In this document: one piece after another, positions 6,107-12,804 of the stretch | Position numbering within the stretch: position 1 is the stretch's first letter | How the letters are laid out: every line of letters begins with the position of its first letter | Assembly: GCA_018882485.1 (NCBI GenBank) | Contig: VERU01000024.1 | Coordinates: 1 to 12,804, forward strand | DNA length: 12,804 nt | Source of the DNA: Rhodoferax sp. | Lineage (GTDB): Bacteria; Pseudomonadota; Gammaproteobacteria; Burkholderiales; Burkholderiaceae_C | Reading direction: 5' to 3' | The notes under the pieces: model-generated | What the model saw: only the letters and a program-made list of their open reading frames with translations | Databases searched by the model: none | Told to the model about the DNA's origin: nothing | Position numbers and translations under genes: made by a program

Positions 6107-6856
6107 ATGCCGAACCTGGCCCCCTTCGAGCTTCCGGCCGCCACCGCGACCGCCTTGCCGCTGTACCTGCGGATCGCGGAGCTGCTCACGCGAGAGATCG
6201 CCGCCGGCCACTACCGGTCCGGTGAGAGGCTGCCCGCCGAGGAGACGCTGGCGCAGCGCCTGGGGGTGGCCACGGGCACGCTGCGCAAGGGGCTCGACGT
6301 GCTGCGCCAGCGGGGCCTGCTGGTGCGCCGCCAGGGCTCCGGCACCTATGTCCGCAGCGCCGATGCCCCGCGCCCGGAAGGACGCAGCATCTACGAATTT
6401 TTCCGCCTCGAGCGGGTCGCCGGCGGCGGCCTGCCGACGGCGGCCGTACTGGACCTGCGCAGCCTGCGCAAGCCGGCTCACGTGCCCGACTTCGGAGCCG
6501 GCGCCACCCAGCGCTGTCATCGGCTGAGGCGACTGCGTTGCCTCAATGGGGAGCCGGTGGCGCTGGAGGAAATCTGGTTCGACGCGCGCCACGTCCCGGC
6601 ACTGCGGGAACAGGCCCTGAGCGAAGCCCTGTACCAGTTCTACCAGCAGAGCCTGGGCTTCTGGATCGCCCGGGTGGAAGACCGGGTGGGTACCGGACAG
6701 GTTCCGGACTGGACCCGGCGACCCTTCGGTCCGGAGGCCGGGCAGGCCTGCGGCATGATCGAGCGCTGGTCCTGGGCCGGCAGCGGCCTGCTCGAGGAAT
6801 ATTCCACCACCTGGTTCGATGCGACCCTGGCGCGCTACGTGGCCCGCTGGTCCTGA
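6107..6856 (+). CDS. GntR family (HutC/UTRA type) transcriptional regulator
   Basis: A 249-residue DNA-binding regulator. The N-terminal winged helix-turn-helix (about 17-83) shows the GntR pattern: LTREIAAGHYRSGERLPAEE, then LAQRLGVATGTLRKGLDVL and the wing GLLVRRQGSGTYV. The rest (about 95-240) fits the UTRA effector-binding fold, with LNGEPVALEEIWFDA (146-160) as its recognisable block. HutC-type members usually repress catabolic genes and release DNA when a small substrate-like ligand binds. Divergent from the monooxygenase pair and 26 bases upstream of the oxidoreductase, it probably controls both. The ligand is unknown. The start has no visible Shine-Dalgarno sequence, so the message may be leaderless or weakly translated. 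Confidence 0.9.
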   Translation: MPNLAPFELPAATATALPLYLRIAELLTREIAAGHYRSGERLPAEETLAQRLGVATGTLRKGLDVLRQRGLLVRRQGSGTYVRSADAPRPEGRSIYEFFRLERVAGGGLPTAAVLDLRSLRKPAHVPDFGAGATQRCHRLRRLRCLNGEPVALEEIWFDARHVPALREQALSEALYQFYQQSLGFWIARVEDRVGTGQVPDWTRRPFGPEAGQACGMIERWSWAGSGLLEEYSTTWFDATLARYVARWS

Positions 6857-6882
6857 ACCGACCATCCCTGGAGACATACGGC

Positions 6883-8010
6883 ATGAAGAAGACACGTTAC
6901 GGCATGGTGGGCTGCGGCATGATGGGGCAGGAGCACCTGCGCAACATCGCCCTGCTGCCCGAAGTCGAGGTGGCCGCACTGTACGAGCCGGATGGGGCGA
7001 TGCGTCAGCGCAGCCTGGCGCTGGCGCCCGCCGCCCGCGCCTGCGAGTCCCTGGAAGCGTTGCTCGAACAGCCCGACATCGATGCCTGGGTGATCACCAG
7101 CCCGAACCACTGCCACGCCGGACAGTTGCAGGCCATTGCCCGCCAGCGTCCGCTGCCGGTGCTGCTGGAGAAGCCGGCCTGCACCTCGCTCGAAGGTCTG
7201 GCCGCGCTGCGCGGTCTGCCCGCATCGTTCCGGTCGTCAGTGTGGACGGCGATGGAGTACCGCTACATGCCCCCCATCGCCCGCCTGCTGGCCGAGACCC
7301 GCGATGCCAGCGCCAGCGGGGCCCCGGTGATGCTCTCGATCCGGGAACACCGCTATCCCTTCCTGACCAAGGTGGGCGACTGGAACCGCTTCGCCCGCAA
7401 CACCGGCGGCACCCTGGTCGAGAAATGCTGCCACTTCTTCGATCTGATGCGCCTGGTGATGCAGGCCGACCCGGTCCGGCTGTTTGCGTCGGGCGGCCAG
7501 AACCACAACCACCTCGACGAAAGCTATCCCCAGGGCCGGCCCGATATCCTGGACAACGCCTTCGTGGTGCTGGATTTCCCCGGCAACCGGCGCGCCATGC
7601 TCGAGTTGTGCATGTTCGCCGAGGGATCGCGCTACCAGGAAGAGATCTGCGTGGTGGGTCCGCGCGGCAAGATCGAATGCCAGGTACCAGGGCCCGGCCG
7701 GTTCTGGCCGGCCCACCTCGGGCCGGCACCGGTCGCACGGCTCACGCTGAGCCCGCGTGAGCCCGCCGGGCCACGCCAGCTCGAGGTGCCGGTGGATCCG
7801 GCCCTGCTGGCGGCCGGCGACCACAACGGCTCCACCTTCTACCAGCACCAGCGTTTCTTGGCGGTGCTGCAAGGCCGCCAGCCGGTGGAGGTCAGCCTGA
7901 CCGACGGCCTCAAGGCCGTGGTCATCGGGCTGGCCGCCGAACAGTCGGCCCGCACTGGCGAGCGGATCGACCTGGCCGCCGGACCCTGGTCGCTGGACTG
8001 GCCGGACTGA
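6883..8010 (+). CDS. Gfo/Idh/MocA family NAD(P)-dependent oxidoreductase
   Basis: A 375-residue dehydrogenase of the glucose-fructose oxidoreductase/inositol dehydrogenase/MocA family. The N-terminal Rossmann fold carries GMVGCGMMG (7-15), with glycines at G10, G12 and G15 in the GxGxxG arrangement, and E35 at the end of the second strand (AALYEPDG), as common in NAD-preferring members. The family motif EKP is at 96-98, making K97 the expected catalytic lysine. A second active-site group lies in GGTLVEKCCHFFDL (175-188), with K181, H184 and D187. Such enzymes oxidise a hydroxyl of a sugar, inositol or related compound; the substrate here cannot be named. The start is supported by GGAG at 6870-6873, and GntR ends 26 bases upstream, so they form an operon. 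It converges on fhs with 13 bases between the stops. Confidence 0.9.
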   Translation: MKKTRYGMVGCGMMGQEHLRNIALLPEVEVAALYEPDGAMRQRSLALAPAARACESLEALLEQPDIDAWVITSPNHCHAGQLQAIARQRPLPVLLEKPACTSLEGLAALRGLPASFRSSVWTAMEYRYMPPIARLLAETRDASASGAPVMLSIREHRYPFLTKVGDWNRFARNTGGTLVEKCCHFFDLMRLVMQADPVRLFASGGQNHNHLDESYPQGRPDILDNAFVVLDFPGNRRAMLELCMFAEGSRYQEEICVVGPRGKIECQVPGPGRFWPAHLGPAPVARLTLSPREPAGPRQLEVPVDPALLAAGDHNGSTFYQHQRFLAVLQGRQPVEVSLTDGLKAVVIGLAAEQSARTGERIDLAAGPWSLDWPD

Positions 8011-8023
8011 GCGGGCCCGGGCA

Positions 8024-9700
8024 CTAGAACAGGCCGGAGATCCGGCCGTCGTCGTCGATGTCGATGCGCATCGAGGCCGGTTCCTTGGGCAGGCCCGGCA
8101 TGGTCATGATGTCACCGCAGATCATGACCACGAACTCGGCGCCCGCTGCCAGCCTCACCTCGCGGATATTGACCATGTGGCCGCTGGGGGCCGCCCGCAG
8201 CTTGGGATCGGTCGAGAACGAATACTGGGTCTTGGCCACACAAACCGGGTAGTGCCCGTACCCATCCTGCTGCAGCTTGGCGATGCGGGCGCGGACCGCC
8301 GAGTCGGCCGAGATGTCCGAGGCACCGTAGACGCGGGTGGCAATGGCCTTCATCTTGTCCCACAGCGTGTCCTCGTCGCGGTACACAAAACGCATGTCGG
8401 CGGACCCGGACTCGGCCAGACGGACGACTTCCCGGGCCAGATCCTCGGCACCGGCCGAGCCCTGCGACCAGTGGCGCGCCACGACAACCGGGACGCCGAG
8501 CTGGTCCATTTTGCGGCGCAGCAGGTCGAGCTCCGGGTCGGTGTCGGAGGTGAAGTGGTTGATGGAGACCACGCAGGGCAGCCCATAACGGTTGCGTACG
8601 TTGTCCACATGGCGTTCCAGGTTGGCGATACCGCGCTCCAGCGCCTCCAGGTTCGGGGCGTTGAGCTCCTTGGCATCGACCCCGCCGTGGTGCTTGAGGG
8701 CCCGCAGGGTGGCGACCACCACGGCCACGTCGGGCCGCAGGCCGGACTTGCGGCACTTGATGTCGATGAACTTTTCGGCACCCAGATCGGCGCCGAAACC
8801 GGCTTCGGTCACCACATACTCGCCCAGCTTCAGCGCCGCCTCGGTGGCGGTCACGGTGTTGCAGCCATGGGCGATGTTGGCGAAGGGGCCGCCGTGGATG
8901 ATGGCCGGATTGTTCTCCAGGGTCTGGACCAGGTTGGGCTTGATCGCATCCTTGAGCAGGGCCGCCATGGCGCCCTGCGCGTTCAGGTCACGCGCCCGGA
9001 TCGGCGTCTGCTCGCGGGTGTAACCGACGATGATGTTGCCCAGCCGGTCCTTGAGATCGCGCCGCGAGGTGGCCAGGCAGAAGATGGCCATGACTTCCGA
9101 GGCGACCACGATATCGAAGCCATCCTCGCGCGGAAAACCGTTGCCAGGACCACCCAGCGAGATCACGGTGGACCGCAGGGCCCGGTCGTTCATGTCCATG
9201 ACACGCCGCCAGACGATGCGCCGCGCGTCGAAGCCCAGCGCGTTGCCGTGGTGGATGTGGTTGTCGATCAGCGCGGCCAGCAGGTTGTGTGCCAGCGCAA
9301 TGGCGTTGAAGTCACCTGTGAAATGCAGGTTGATGTCTTCCATGGGCACCACCTGGGCGTAACCCCCGCCGGCAGCGCCGCCCTTCATGCCGAACACCGG
9401 GCCCAGCGACGGCTCCCGCAGCGCGATCACGGCACGTTTGCCGATGCGGTTGAGCGCGTCGCCCAACCCAACCGTGGTGGTGGTCTTGCCCTCGCCCGCA
9501 GGCGTCGGACTGATGGCCGTGACCAGCACCAGCCGGCCTTTGGGGCCGGTCTGGCGGCCGAGCCACTGCAGGTCGATCTTGGCCTTGTAGTGCCCGTAGG
9601 GCTCCAGCGCCTCCGGGGGGATGCCCAGACGCTGCTGCGCCAATTCCACAATGGGCTTGAGGGTCGCGGCCTGGGCGATCTCGATATCCGATCCGATCAT
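8024..9700 (-). CDS. fhs: Formate--tetrahydrofolate ligase
   Basis: A 558-residue enzyme, the normal family length, that makes 10-formyltetrahydrofolate from formate, tetrahydrofolate and ATP in the cytoplasm. The ATP-binding loop is [11 protein letters not shown] (66-76), and the family signature [19 protein letters not shown] spans 96-114, followed by HFTGD (126-130). The start at 9700 has a strong AGGAGA site 4 bases upstream of the initiator region (TACAGGAGACCAG before ATG). The reading can be extended to 9931, but that would overlap the end of the next gene and has no homology. It lies 95 bases downstream of the CNNM/CBS gene on the same strand and has its own promoter candidate. It may recycle formate from oxidative catabolism. 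Confidence 0.97.
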   Translation of the reverse strand: MIGSDIEIAQAATLKPIVELAQQRLGIPPEALEPYGHYKAKIDLQWLGRQTGPKGRLVLVTAISPTPAGEGKTTTTVGLGDALNRIGKRAVIALREPSLGPVFGMKGGAAGGGYAQVVPMEDINLHFTGDFNAIALAHNLLAALIDNHIHHGNALGFDARRIVWRRVMDMNDRALRSTVISLGGPGNGFPREDGFDIVVASEVMAIFCLATSRRDLKDRLGNIIVGYTREQTPIRARDLNAQGAMAALLKDAIKPNLVQTLENNPAIIHGGPFANIAHGCNTVTATEAALKLGEYVVTEAGFGADLGAEKFIDIKCRKSGLRPDVAVVVATLRALKHHGGVDAKELNAPNLEALERGIANLERHVDNVRNRYGLPCVVSINHFTSDTDPELDLLRRKMDQLGVPVVVARHWSQGSAGAEDLAREVVRLAESGSADMRFVYRDEDTLWDKMKAIATRVYGASDISADSAVRARIAKLQQDGYGHYPVCVAKTQYSFSTDPKLRAAPSGHMVNIREVRLAAGAEFVVMICGDIMTMPGLPKEPASMRIDIDDDGRISGLF

Positions 9701-9748
9701 CTGGTCTCCTGTACTTATGAGGTCGGCAAGGGTCTGCCGGCGCGAGCC

Positions 9749-9777
9749 ATTGTGCGAACGCCCCACGGCCCCGACAA
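9749..9777 (-). promoter_or_regulatory. Candidate promoter for fhs
   Basis: On the minus strand TTGTCG (9777-9772) and CACAAT (9754-9749) are 17 bases apart, each matching the sigma-70 consensus at 4 of 6 positions. Transcription would begin near 9742, giving a leader of about 42 bases with the AGGAGA ribosome-binding site near its end. I see no folate or formate riboswitch-like structure in this leader. The match is weak and unsupported by other evidence. Confidence 0.3.
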
Positions 9778-9795
9778 TCGCCAATGCGGCACCGA

Positions 9796-11139
9796 CTATC
9801 GCGTGCGCGGCATGGACGGATCCGATACCGGCACCGTGTCTCCCTGCGGCACCGTGGTCACCGCCCGCGCCAGCACCTTGTCGATGCGCCGCCCGTCCAG
9901 GTCCACCACCTCGAACCACCAGCCGGCGCACTCGACGACATCGGCCACGGCCGGCAGACGCCCCGAGACGTGCATCAGCAGACCCGCCAGGGTGTTGTAA
10001 CGGCCCCGGTCCTCGTCCGGCAGCGCCTGGAGCTCCAGGCGGCTCCGGAGCTCGCCGACCGGCATGAGGCCGTCGAGCAGCCAGCTGCCGTCGTCGCGCT
10101 GGGTGGCCCAGGCGTCGGTCTGGGCCGCGGGCTGGAGCTCGCCGGTGATCGCCTCCAGCAGGTCACGCGGCGTCAGCAGGCCTTGCACCACGCCATACTC
10201 GTCCACCACGAAGACAAGACGGCCGGCACGGGCCCGGAACTGCTCCAGCAGTTCCATGCCGCTGAGCGTCTCGGGCACGAACGAGGCCGGTCGCGCATGG
10301 GCCTCGATCGGCCCCTCGGCCGACGGCCCCAGCTCCAGCAGACGGGCCACCCCGATCACCCCGATCACGTCGTCGAGCGAGCCACGGCACACCGGATACC
10401 AGGAGTGCAGCGCCTCACCGCCGGCGCTCAGGCGCTGCAGGCAATCCCCTGCGGTGGCGCTTGCGTCCAGCCACTGCACCTCGGCCCGGGGCACCATGAG
10501 CGAGGTGAGAGGCCGGTCATCGAGCGAAAACACGTTGCGCACCATGCGGTGCTCCTGCGCCTCGATCACCCCGGCATCGACCCCTTCCTCCAGGCTGGCA
10601 GTGATTTCCTCCTCGGTCACCGAACGGGCCGATGCGGTGTTGATGCGCAACAGGCCCAGCACGGCCGCAGTGGTCGCCGACAGCAGCTTGACGAGGGGCT
10701 GGGCCGCGACCGCCAGCCACAGCATCGGACGCGCGACCCAGCGGGCGACCGCTTCGGGATAGAGCTGACCGATGCGCTTGGGCACCAGCTCGCCAAAAAT
10801 GATGGTGCTGAAGGTGATCACGGTCACCACCACCGCGGTGGCGGTGATGGCGGCGAGTCGTTCGCTCAGGCCCAGCGGCTGCAGCCAGGCGGCCAGTGCG
10901 CCACTGAACGCCGCCTCGCCCACGATGCCATTGAGCACGCCGATGGATGTGATGCCCACCTGCACGGTGGAGAGAAACTGGGTCGGCTGGTCCATCAGCT
11001 GCAACGCAGCGCGGGCACCGGCGTCACCGGCCTCATCCATGGCCCCCAGCCGCGCGCGCCGGCTGGCGGCGATGGCCATCTCCGACATGGCAAAGACGCC
11101 GTTGAGCGCCGTGAGAAACACGATCAGCAGCAGATCCAT
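9796..11139 (-). CDS. HlyC/CorC family membrane protein (CNNM domain, CBS pair)
   Basis: A 447-residue inner-membrane protein with the layout of CorB/CorC-like divalent cation transport or resistance proteins. A CNNM (DUF21) membrane domain covers about residues 1-170, opening with a helix ([18 protein letters not shown]) and containing [11 protein letters not shown] (114-124). A linker [20 protein letters not shown] leads to a cytoplasmic CBS pair (about 210-335; blocks [11 protein letters not shown] and [20 protein letters not shown]). A CorC_HlyC C-terminal domain (about 345-430) follows, with YNTLAGLLM and the strand [20 protein letters not shown]. The old name hemolysin C is misleading; magnesium or cobalt handling is more likely. 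The start matches the family and leaves only 24 bases to the divergent apaH, with no clear Shine-Dalgarno sequence. Confidence 0.92.
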   Translation of the reverse strand: MDLLLIVFLTALNGVFAMSEMAIAASRRARLGAMDEAGDAGARAALQLMDQPTQFLSTVQVGITSIGVLNGIVGEAAFSGALAAWLQPLGLSERLAAITATAVVVTVITFSTIIFGELVPKRIGQLYPEAVARWVARPMLWLAVAAQPLVKLLSATTAAVLGLLRINTASARSVTEEEITASLEEGVDAGVIEAQEHRMVRNVFSLDDRPLTSLMVPRAEVQWLDASATAGDCLQRLSAGGEALHSWYPVCRGSLDDVIGVIGVARLLELGPSAEGPIEAHARPASFVPETLSGMELLEQFRARAGRLVFVVDEYGVVQGLLTPRDLLEAITGELQPAAQTDAWATQRDDGSWLLDGLMPVGELRSRLELQALPDEDRGRYNTLAGLLMHVSGRLPAVADVVECAGWWFEVVDLDGRRIDKVLARAVTTVPQGDTVPVSDPSMPRTR

Positions 11140-11163
11140 GGGGCAGCAGTGACAATCGACACC

Positions 11164-12048
11164 ATGGCAATGTACTTGATCGGCGATGTGCAGGGCTGCG
11201 ATGCCGCACTCGGGCGCCTGCTGACGAAGATCGGCTTCTCGGCCAGCCGCGACACCCTGTTCCTGCTCGGCGATCTGGTCAACCGGGGGCCGGATTCACT
11301 GGCCGTGCTGCGACGCCTGATGGCACTGGGCACATCGGCTCGCTGCCTGCTGGGCAACCACGACCTGCACCTGCTGGCCCTCTCGCGCGGGGTGCGCGCG
11401 CCGCATCCGGGCGACACCGCCGTCGACGTGCTGGCGGCCGACGACGCTCCCGTGCTGCTGGACTGGCTGCGCCGGCAGCCGCTGGCGCGGGTGCAGTGGT
11501 TCGACCGGCATCCGGTGCTCATGGTCCACGCGGGCGTGCTGCCCGACTGGAGCCTGGATGAGACGCTGGCGCGCGCCGCCGAGGTGGAGCAGGTGCTGGC
11601 CGACGAGCGCATGGGCGACTTCATCGCCCGCCTGTATGGCGACCTGCCGGACCGCTGGTCCGAGGACCTGCAGGGGGTGGAGCGCTGGCGCACCACGGTC
11701 AATGCTCTGACCCGTCTGCGGTTTTGCGATCGGCAGGGCCGCATGGAGTTTGTCACCAAGGAAAGCGCGGCGGCGGCCCCTGCCGGATTCATGCCCTGGT
11801 TCGATGTGCCCGGACGGCGCACCGCCCACGCCACAGTGGCATTTGGCCACTGGTCGACCCTGGGCGCGCTGGAACGCCCAGACCTGATCTCGCTGGACAC
11901 CGGCTGTGTCTGGGGCGGTTGTCTGAGTGCCGTCGCGCTGTCTCAGCCGGCGGACGGGCAGCCGCTTCGACGATCCTGGACCCAGGTGGATTGTTCGGGC
12001 GCTCAGGAACCCGGCACCAGCCGGCCAGCGGACCTCACTCCGGCTTGA
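11164..12048 (+). CDS. apaH: Symmetrical bis(5'-nucleosyl)-tetraphosphatase
   Basis: A 294-residue metallophosphatase that splits diadenosine tetraphosphate into two ADP and can remove Np4 caps from RNA. Motifs are in the expected order: GDVQG (7-11), GDLVNRG (36-42), GNHDLH (64-69) and VHAG (121-124). Later come KES, FGHWSTLGAL and DTGCVWGGCL, as in E. coli ApaH. The first metal motif has Gln where E. coli has His (GDVHG), a change I recall as common in betaproteobacterial ApaH. The start at 11164 (MAMYLIGDV) aligns with E. coli MATYLIGDV; 11170 is an alternative. Its C-terminal tail of about 25 residues is low in complexity, and the last 14 bases overlap the convergent helicase gene. It is not next to the ksgA/apaG genes that accompany it in enterobacteria. 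Confidence 0.95.
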   Translation: MAMYLIGDVQGCDAALGRLLTKIGFSASRDTLFLLGDLVNRGPDSLAVLRRLMALGTSARCLLGNHDLHLLALSRGVRAPHPGDTAVDVLAADDAPVLLDWLRRQPLARVQWFDRHPVLMVHAGVLPDWSLDETLARAAEVEQVLADERMGDFIARLYGDLPDRWSEDLQGVERWRTTVNALTRLRFCDRQGRMEFVTKESAAAAPAGFMPWFDVPGRRTAHATVAFGHWSTLGALERPDLISLDTGCVWGGCLSAVALSQPADGQPLRRSWTQVDCSGAQEPGTSRPADLTPA

Positions 12049-12804
12049 ACAGGGCCGCGACGCGGCGCTTGGGCTTGATGTTGGCCGATACGGACCGCGG
12101 TCCGGGGCGGGCCGTGGCCTCCCAGGCCGGTGCTGCCGCAGCAGCTGCGGCCGGCTCGTAGGGCTGATCGAAGAACGGATCCTGGCGCACCGGCGCCGGC
12201 GCACGCGACTCGGAGGGCTCGCGCCGCGGTGAGCGGCCTTCACGATGGCGGTCGCCGTGCAGGCGTTGTCCGTCGTTGAAGCGACCCTGGCGCCGGATGT
12301 CGGGCTGCTGGTCGTCCAGTTCCAGCGCCTCCAGTTCGACCTTGACCCGGATCAGCTTCTCGATATCGGCCAGTTGCCGGGCGTCGCTGCGCGATACAAA
12401 ACTGACTGCCAGGCCGGAGGCGCCGGCGCGGCCGGTGCGGCCGATGCGGTGCACGTAATCTTCGGCATTGAAGGGGATGTCAAAGTTGAACACCGCAGGC
12501 ACATCCTTGATGTCGAGACCACGCGCCGCCACATCGGTACACACCAGCAGGTCGACCTCCCCCTTCTTGAAGGCATCGAGCGCCTTGAGCCGCTCGTCCT
12601 GGCTTTTGTCGCCGTGCAGCGCGGTGGTGTTGAGCCCCTCGCGCTCCAGCGCCCGCGCCAGCCGGGCGCAGCCCAGCTTGCTGTTGACGAACACGAAGGC
12701 CTGGCGGATACCGCGCTGCTGCAGGATCTGCCGCAGAGCCGGGCGTTTGGCCTCGTCGTCCACACTGTAGAAATGCTGCTCCACTGTGGACGCAGTGGCA
12801 TTGG
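12035..12804 (-). CDS. rhlE: DEAD-box RNA helicase, RhlE type, C-terminal part (truncated by window edge)
   Basis: The frame is open to the right edge, so the N-terminal RecA domain with Walker A and DEAD box lies outside. What is visible is the second RecA-like domain: the strand QAFVFVNSKLGCARLARAL, then LHGDKSQDERL, motif V VCTDVAARGLDIKDVP and motif VI HRIGRTGRAG. A low-complexity, basic and alanine-rich tail of about 90 residues follows, including a run of seven alanines and ending PKRRVAALFKPE. Tails like this bind RNA in RhlE proteins, which unwind structured RNA during ribosome assembly and in the degradosome. The stop overlaps the convergent apaH by 14 bases. The type assignment rests on the segment NATASTVEQHFYSVDD before the domain and on the tail; RhlB or SrmB are less likely. 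Confidence 0.9.
   Translation of the reverse strand, partial: NATASTVEQHFYSVDDEAKRPALRQILQQRGIRQAFVFVNSKLGCARLARALEREGLNTTALHGDKSQDERLKALDAFKKGEVDLLVCTDVAARGLDIKDVPAVFNFDIPFNAEDYVHRIGRTGRAGASGLAVSFVSRSDARQLADIEKLIRVKVELEALELDDQQPDIRRQGRFNDGQRLHGDRHREGRSPRREPSESRAPAPVRQDPFFDQPYEPAAAAAAAPAWEATARPGPRSVSANIKPKRRVAALFKPE

Noticed and set aside
8177..10000. A 607-codon open frame on the + strand
   Set aside because: It lies opposite fhs and continues into the gap and the CNNM/CBS gene. It is Gly/Val/Gln/His-rich with no domain, while fhs on the other strand is full length with all motifs. Long antisense frames are expected at this GC content.
9784..11163. A 460-codon in-frame extension upstream of apaH
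   Set aside because: The extension is antisense to the complete CNNM/CBS gene and shows no protein-like sequence; ApaH similarity begins exactly at MAMYLIGDV (11164).
12120..12150. GCAGCAGCTGC-like repetitive sequence near the helicase C-terminus
   Set aside because: It encodes the alanine run in the low-complexity tail of the helicase, so it is coding microsatellite-like sequence rather than a separate element.

Overview
The window reads as chromosomal DNA of a betaproteobacterium, probably order Burkholderiales and possibly Comamonadaceae-like. The grounds are high GC with strong G/C preference at third codon positions, close gene packing, the gene families present, and a short AT-rich palindrome (428-450) of a kind I associate from memory with Comamonadaceae intergenic DNA. 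No rRNA, tRNA, CRISPR array, insertion sequence or phage gene was recognised.

Layout. (1) 1-591: a 5'-truncated ABC transporter ATPase remnant (homology from about 76 to 387). It abuts a short hydrophobic reading on the opposite strand and is followed by an AT-rich intergenic patch with three inverted repeats. (2) 592-858: a small hypothetical protein. (3) 951-4177, perhaps to 4329: a + strand operon with a URC1-type GTP-cyclohydrolase-II-like protein, a URC4/DUF1688 protein overlapping it by 4 bases, uracil phosphoribosyltransferase (upp), and a possible 50-residue protein touching the upp stop. This is the bacterial form of the URC route of uracil catabolism, in which uracil is first turned into UMP and the ring is then opened. 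(4) 4363-5981, minus strand: a two-component flavin monooxygenase made of an SsuD-like luciferase-family oxygenase and a flavin reductase, overlapping by 4 bases. (5) 6107-8010, plus strand and divergent from the monooxygenase: a GntR/HutC regulator and a Gfo/Idh/MocA oxidoreductase. With (4) this looks like one locally regulated catabolic unit of unknown substrate. (6) 8024-9700, minus: formate--tetrahydrofolate ligase (fhs). (7) 9796-11139, minus: a CNNM/CBS membrane protein of the HlyC/CorC family. (8) 11164-12048, plus: diadenosine tetraphosphatase apaH. (9) 12035-12804, minus: the C-terminal part of an RhlE-type DEAD-box RNA helicase, running off the right edge.

Working together. The URC genes would let the cell use uracil as a nitrogen source by a route unrelated to Rut or reductive (Pyd) catabolism. 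The adjacent flavin monooxygenase, regulator and oxidoreductase may serve another nitrogen or sulfur compound. Formate from such oxidations could enter one-carbon metabolism through Fhs, but that link is inference. The right third is housekeeping. The most interesting parts are the URC operon with its altered GTP cyclohydrolase II active site, and the uncharacterised SsuD-like/flavin reductase/GntR/Gfo-Idh-MocA cluster beside it.
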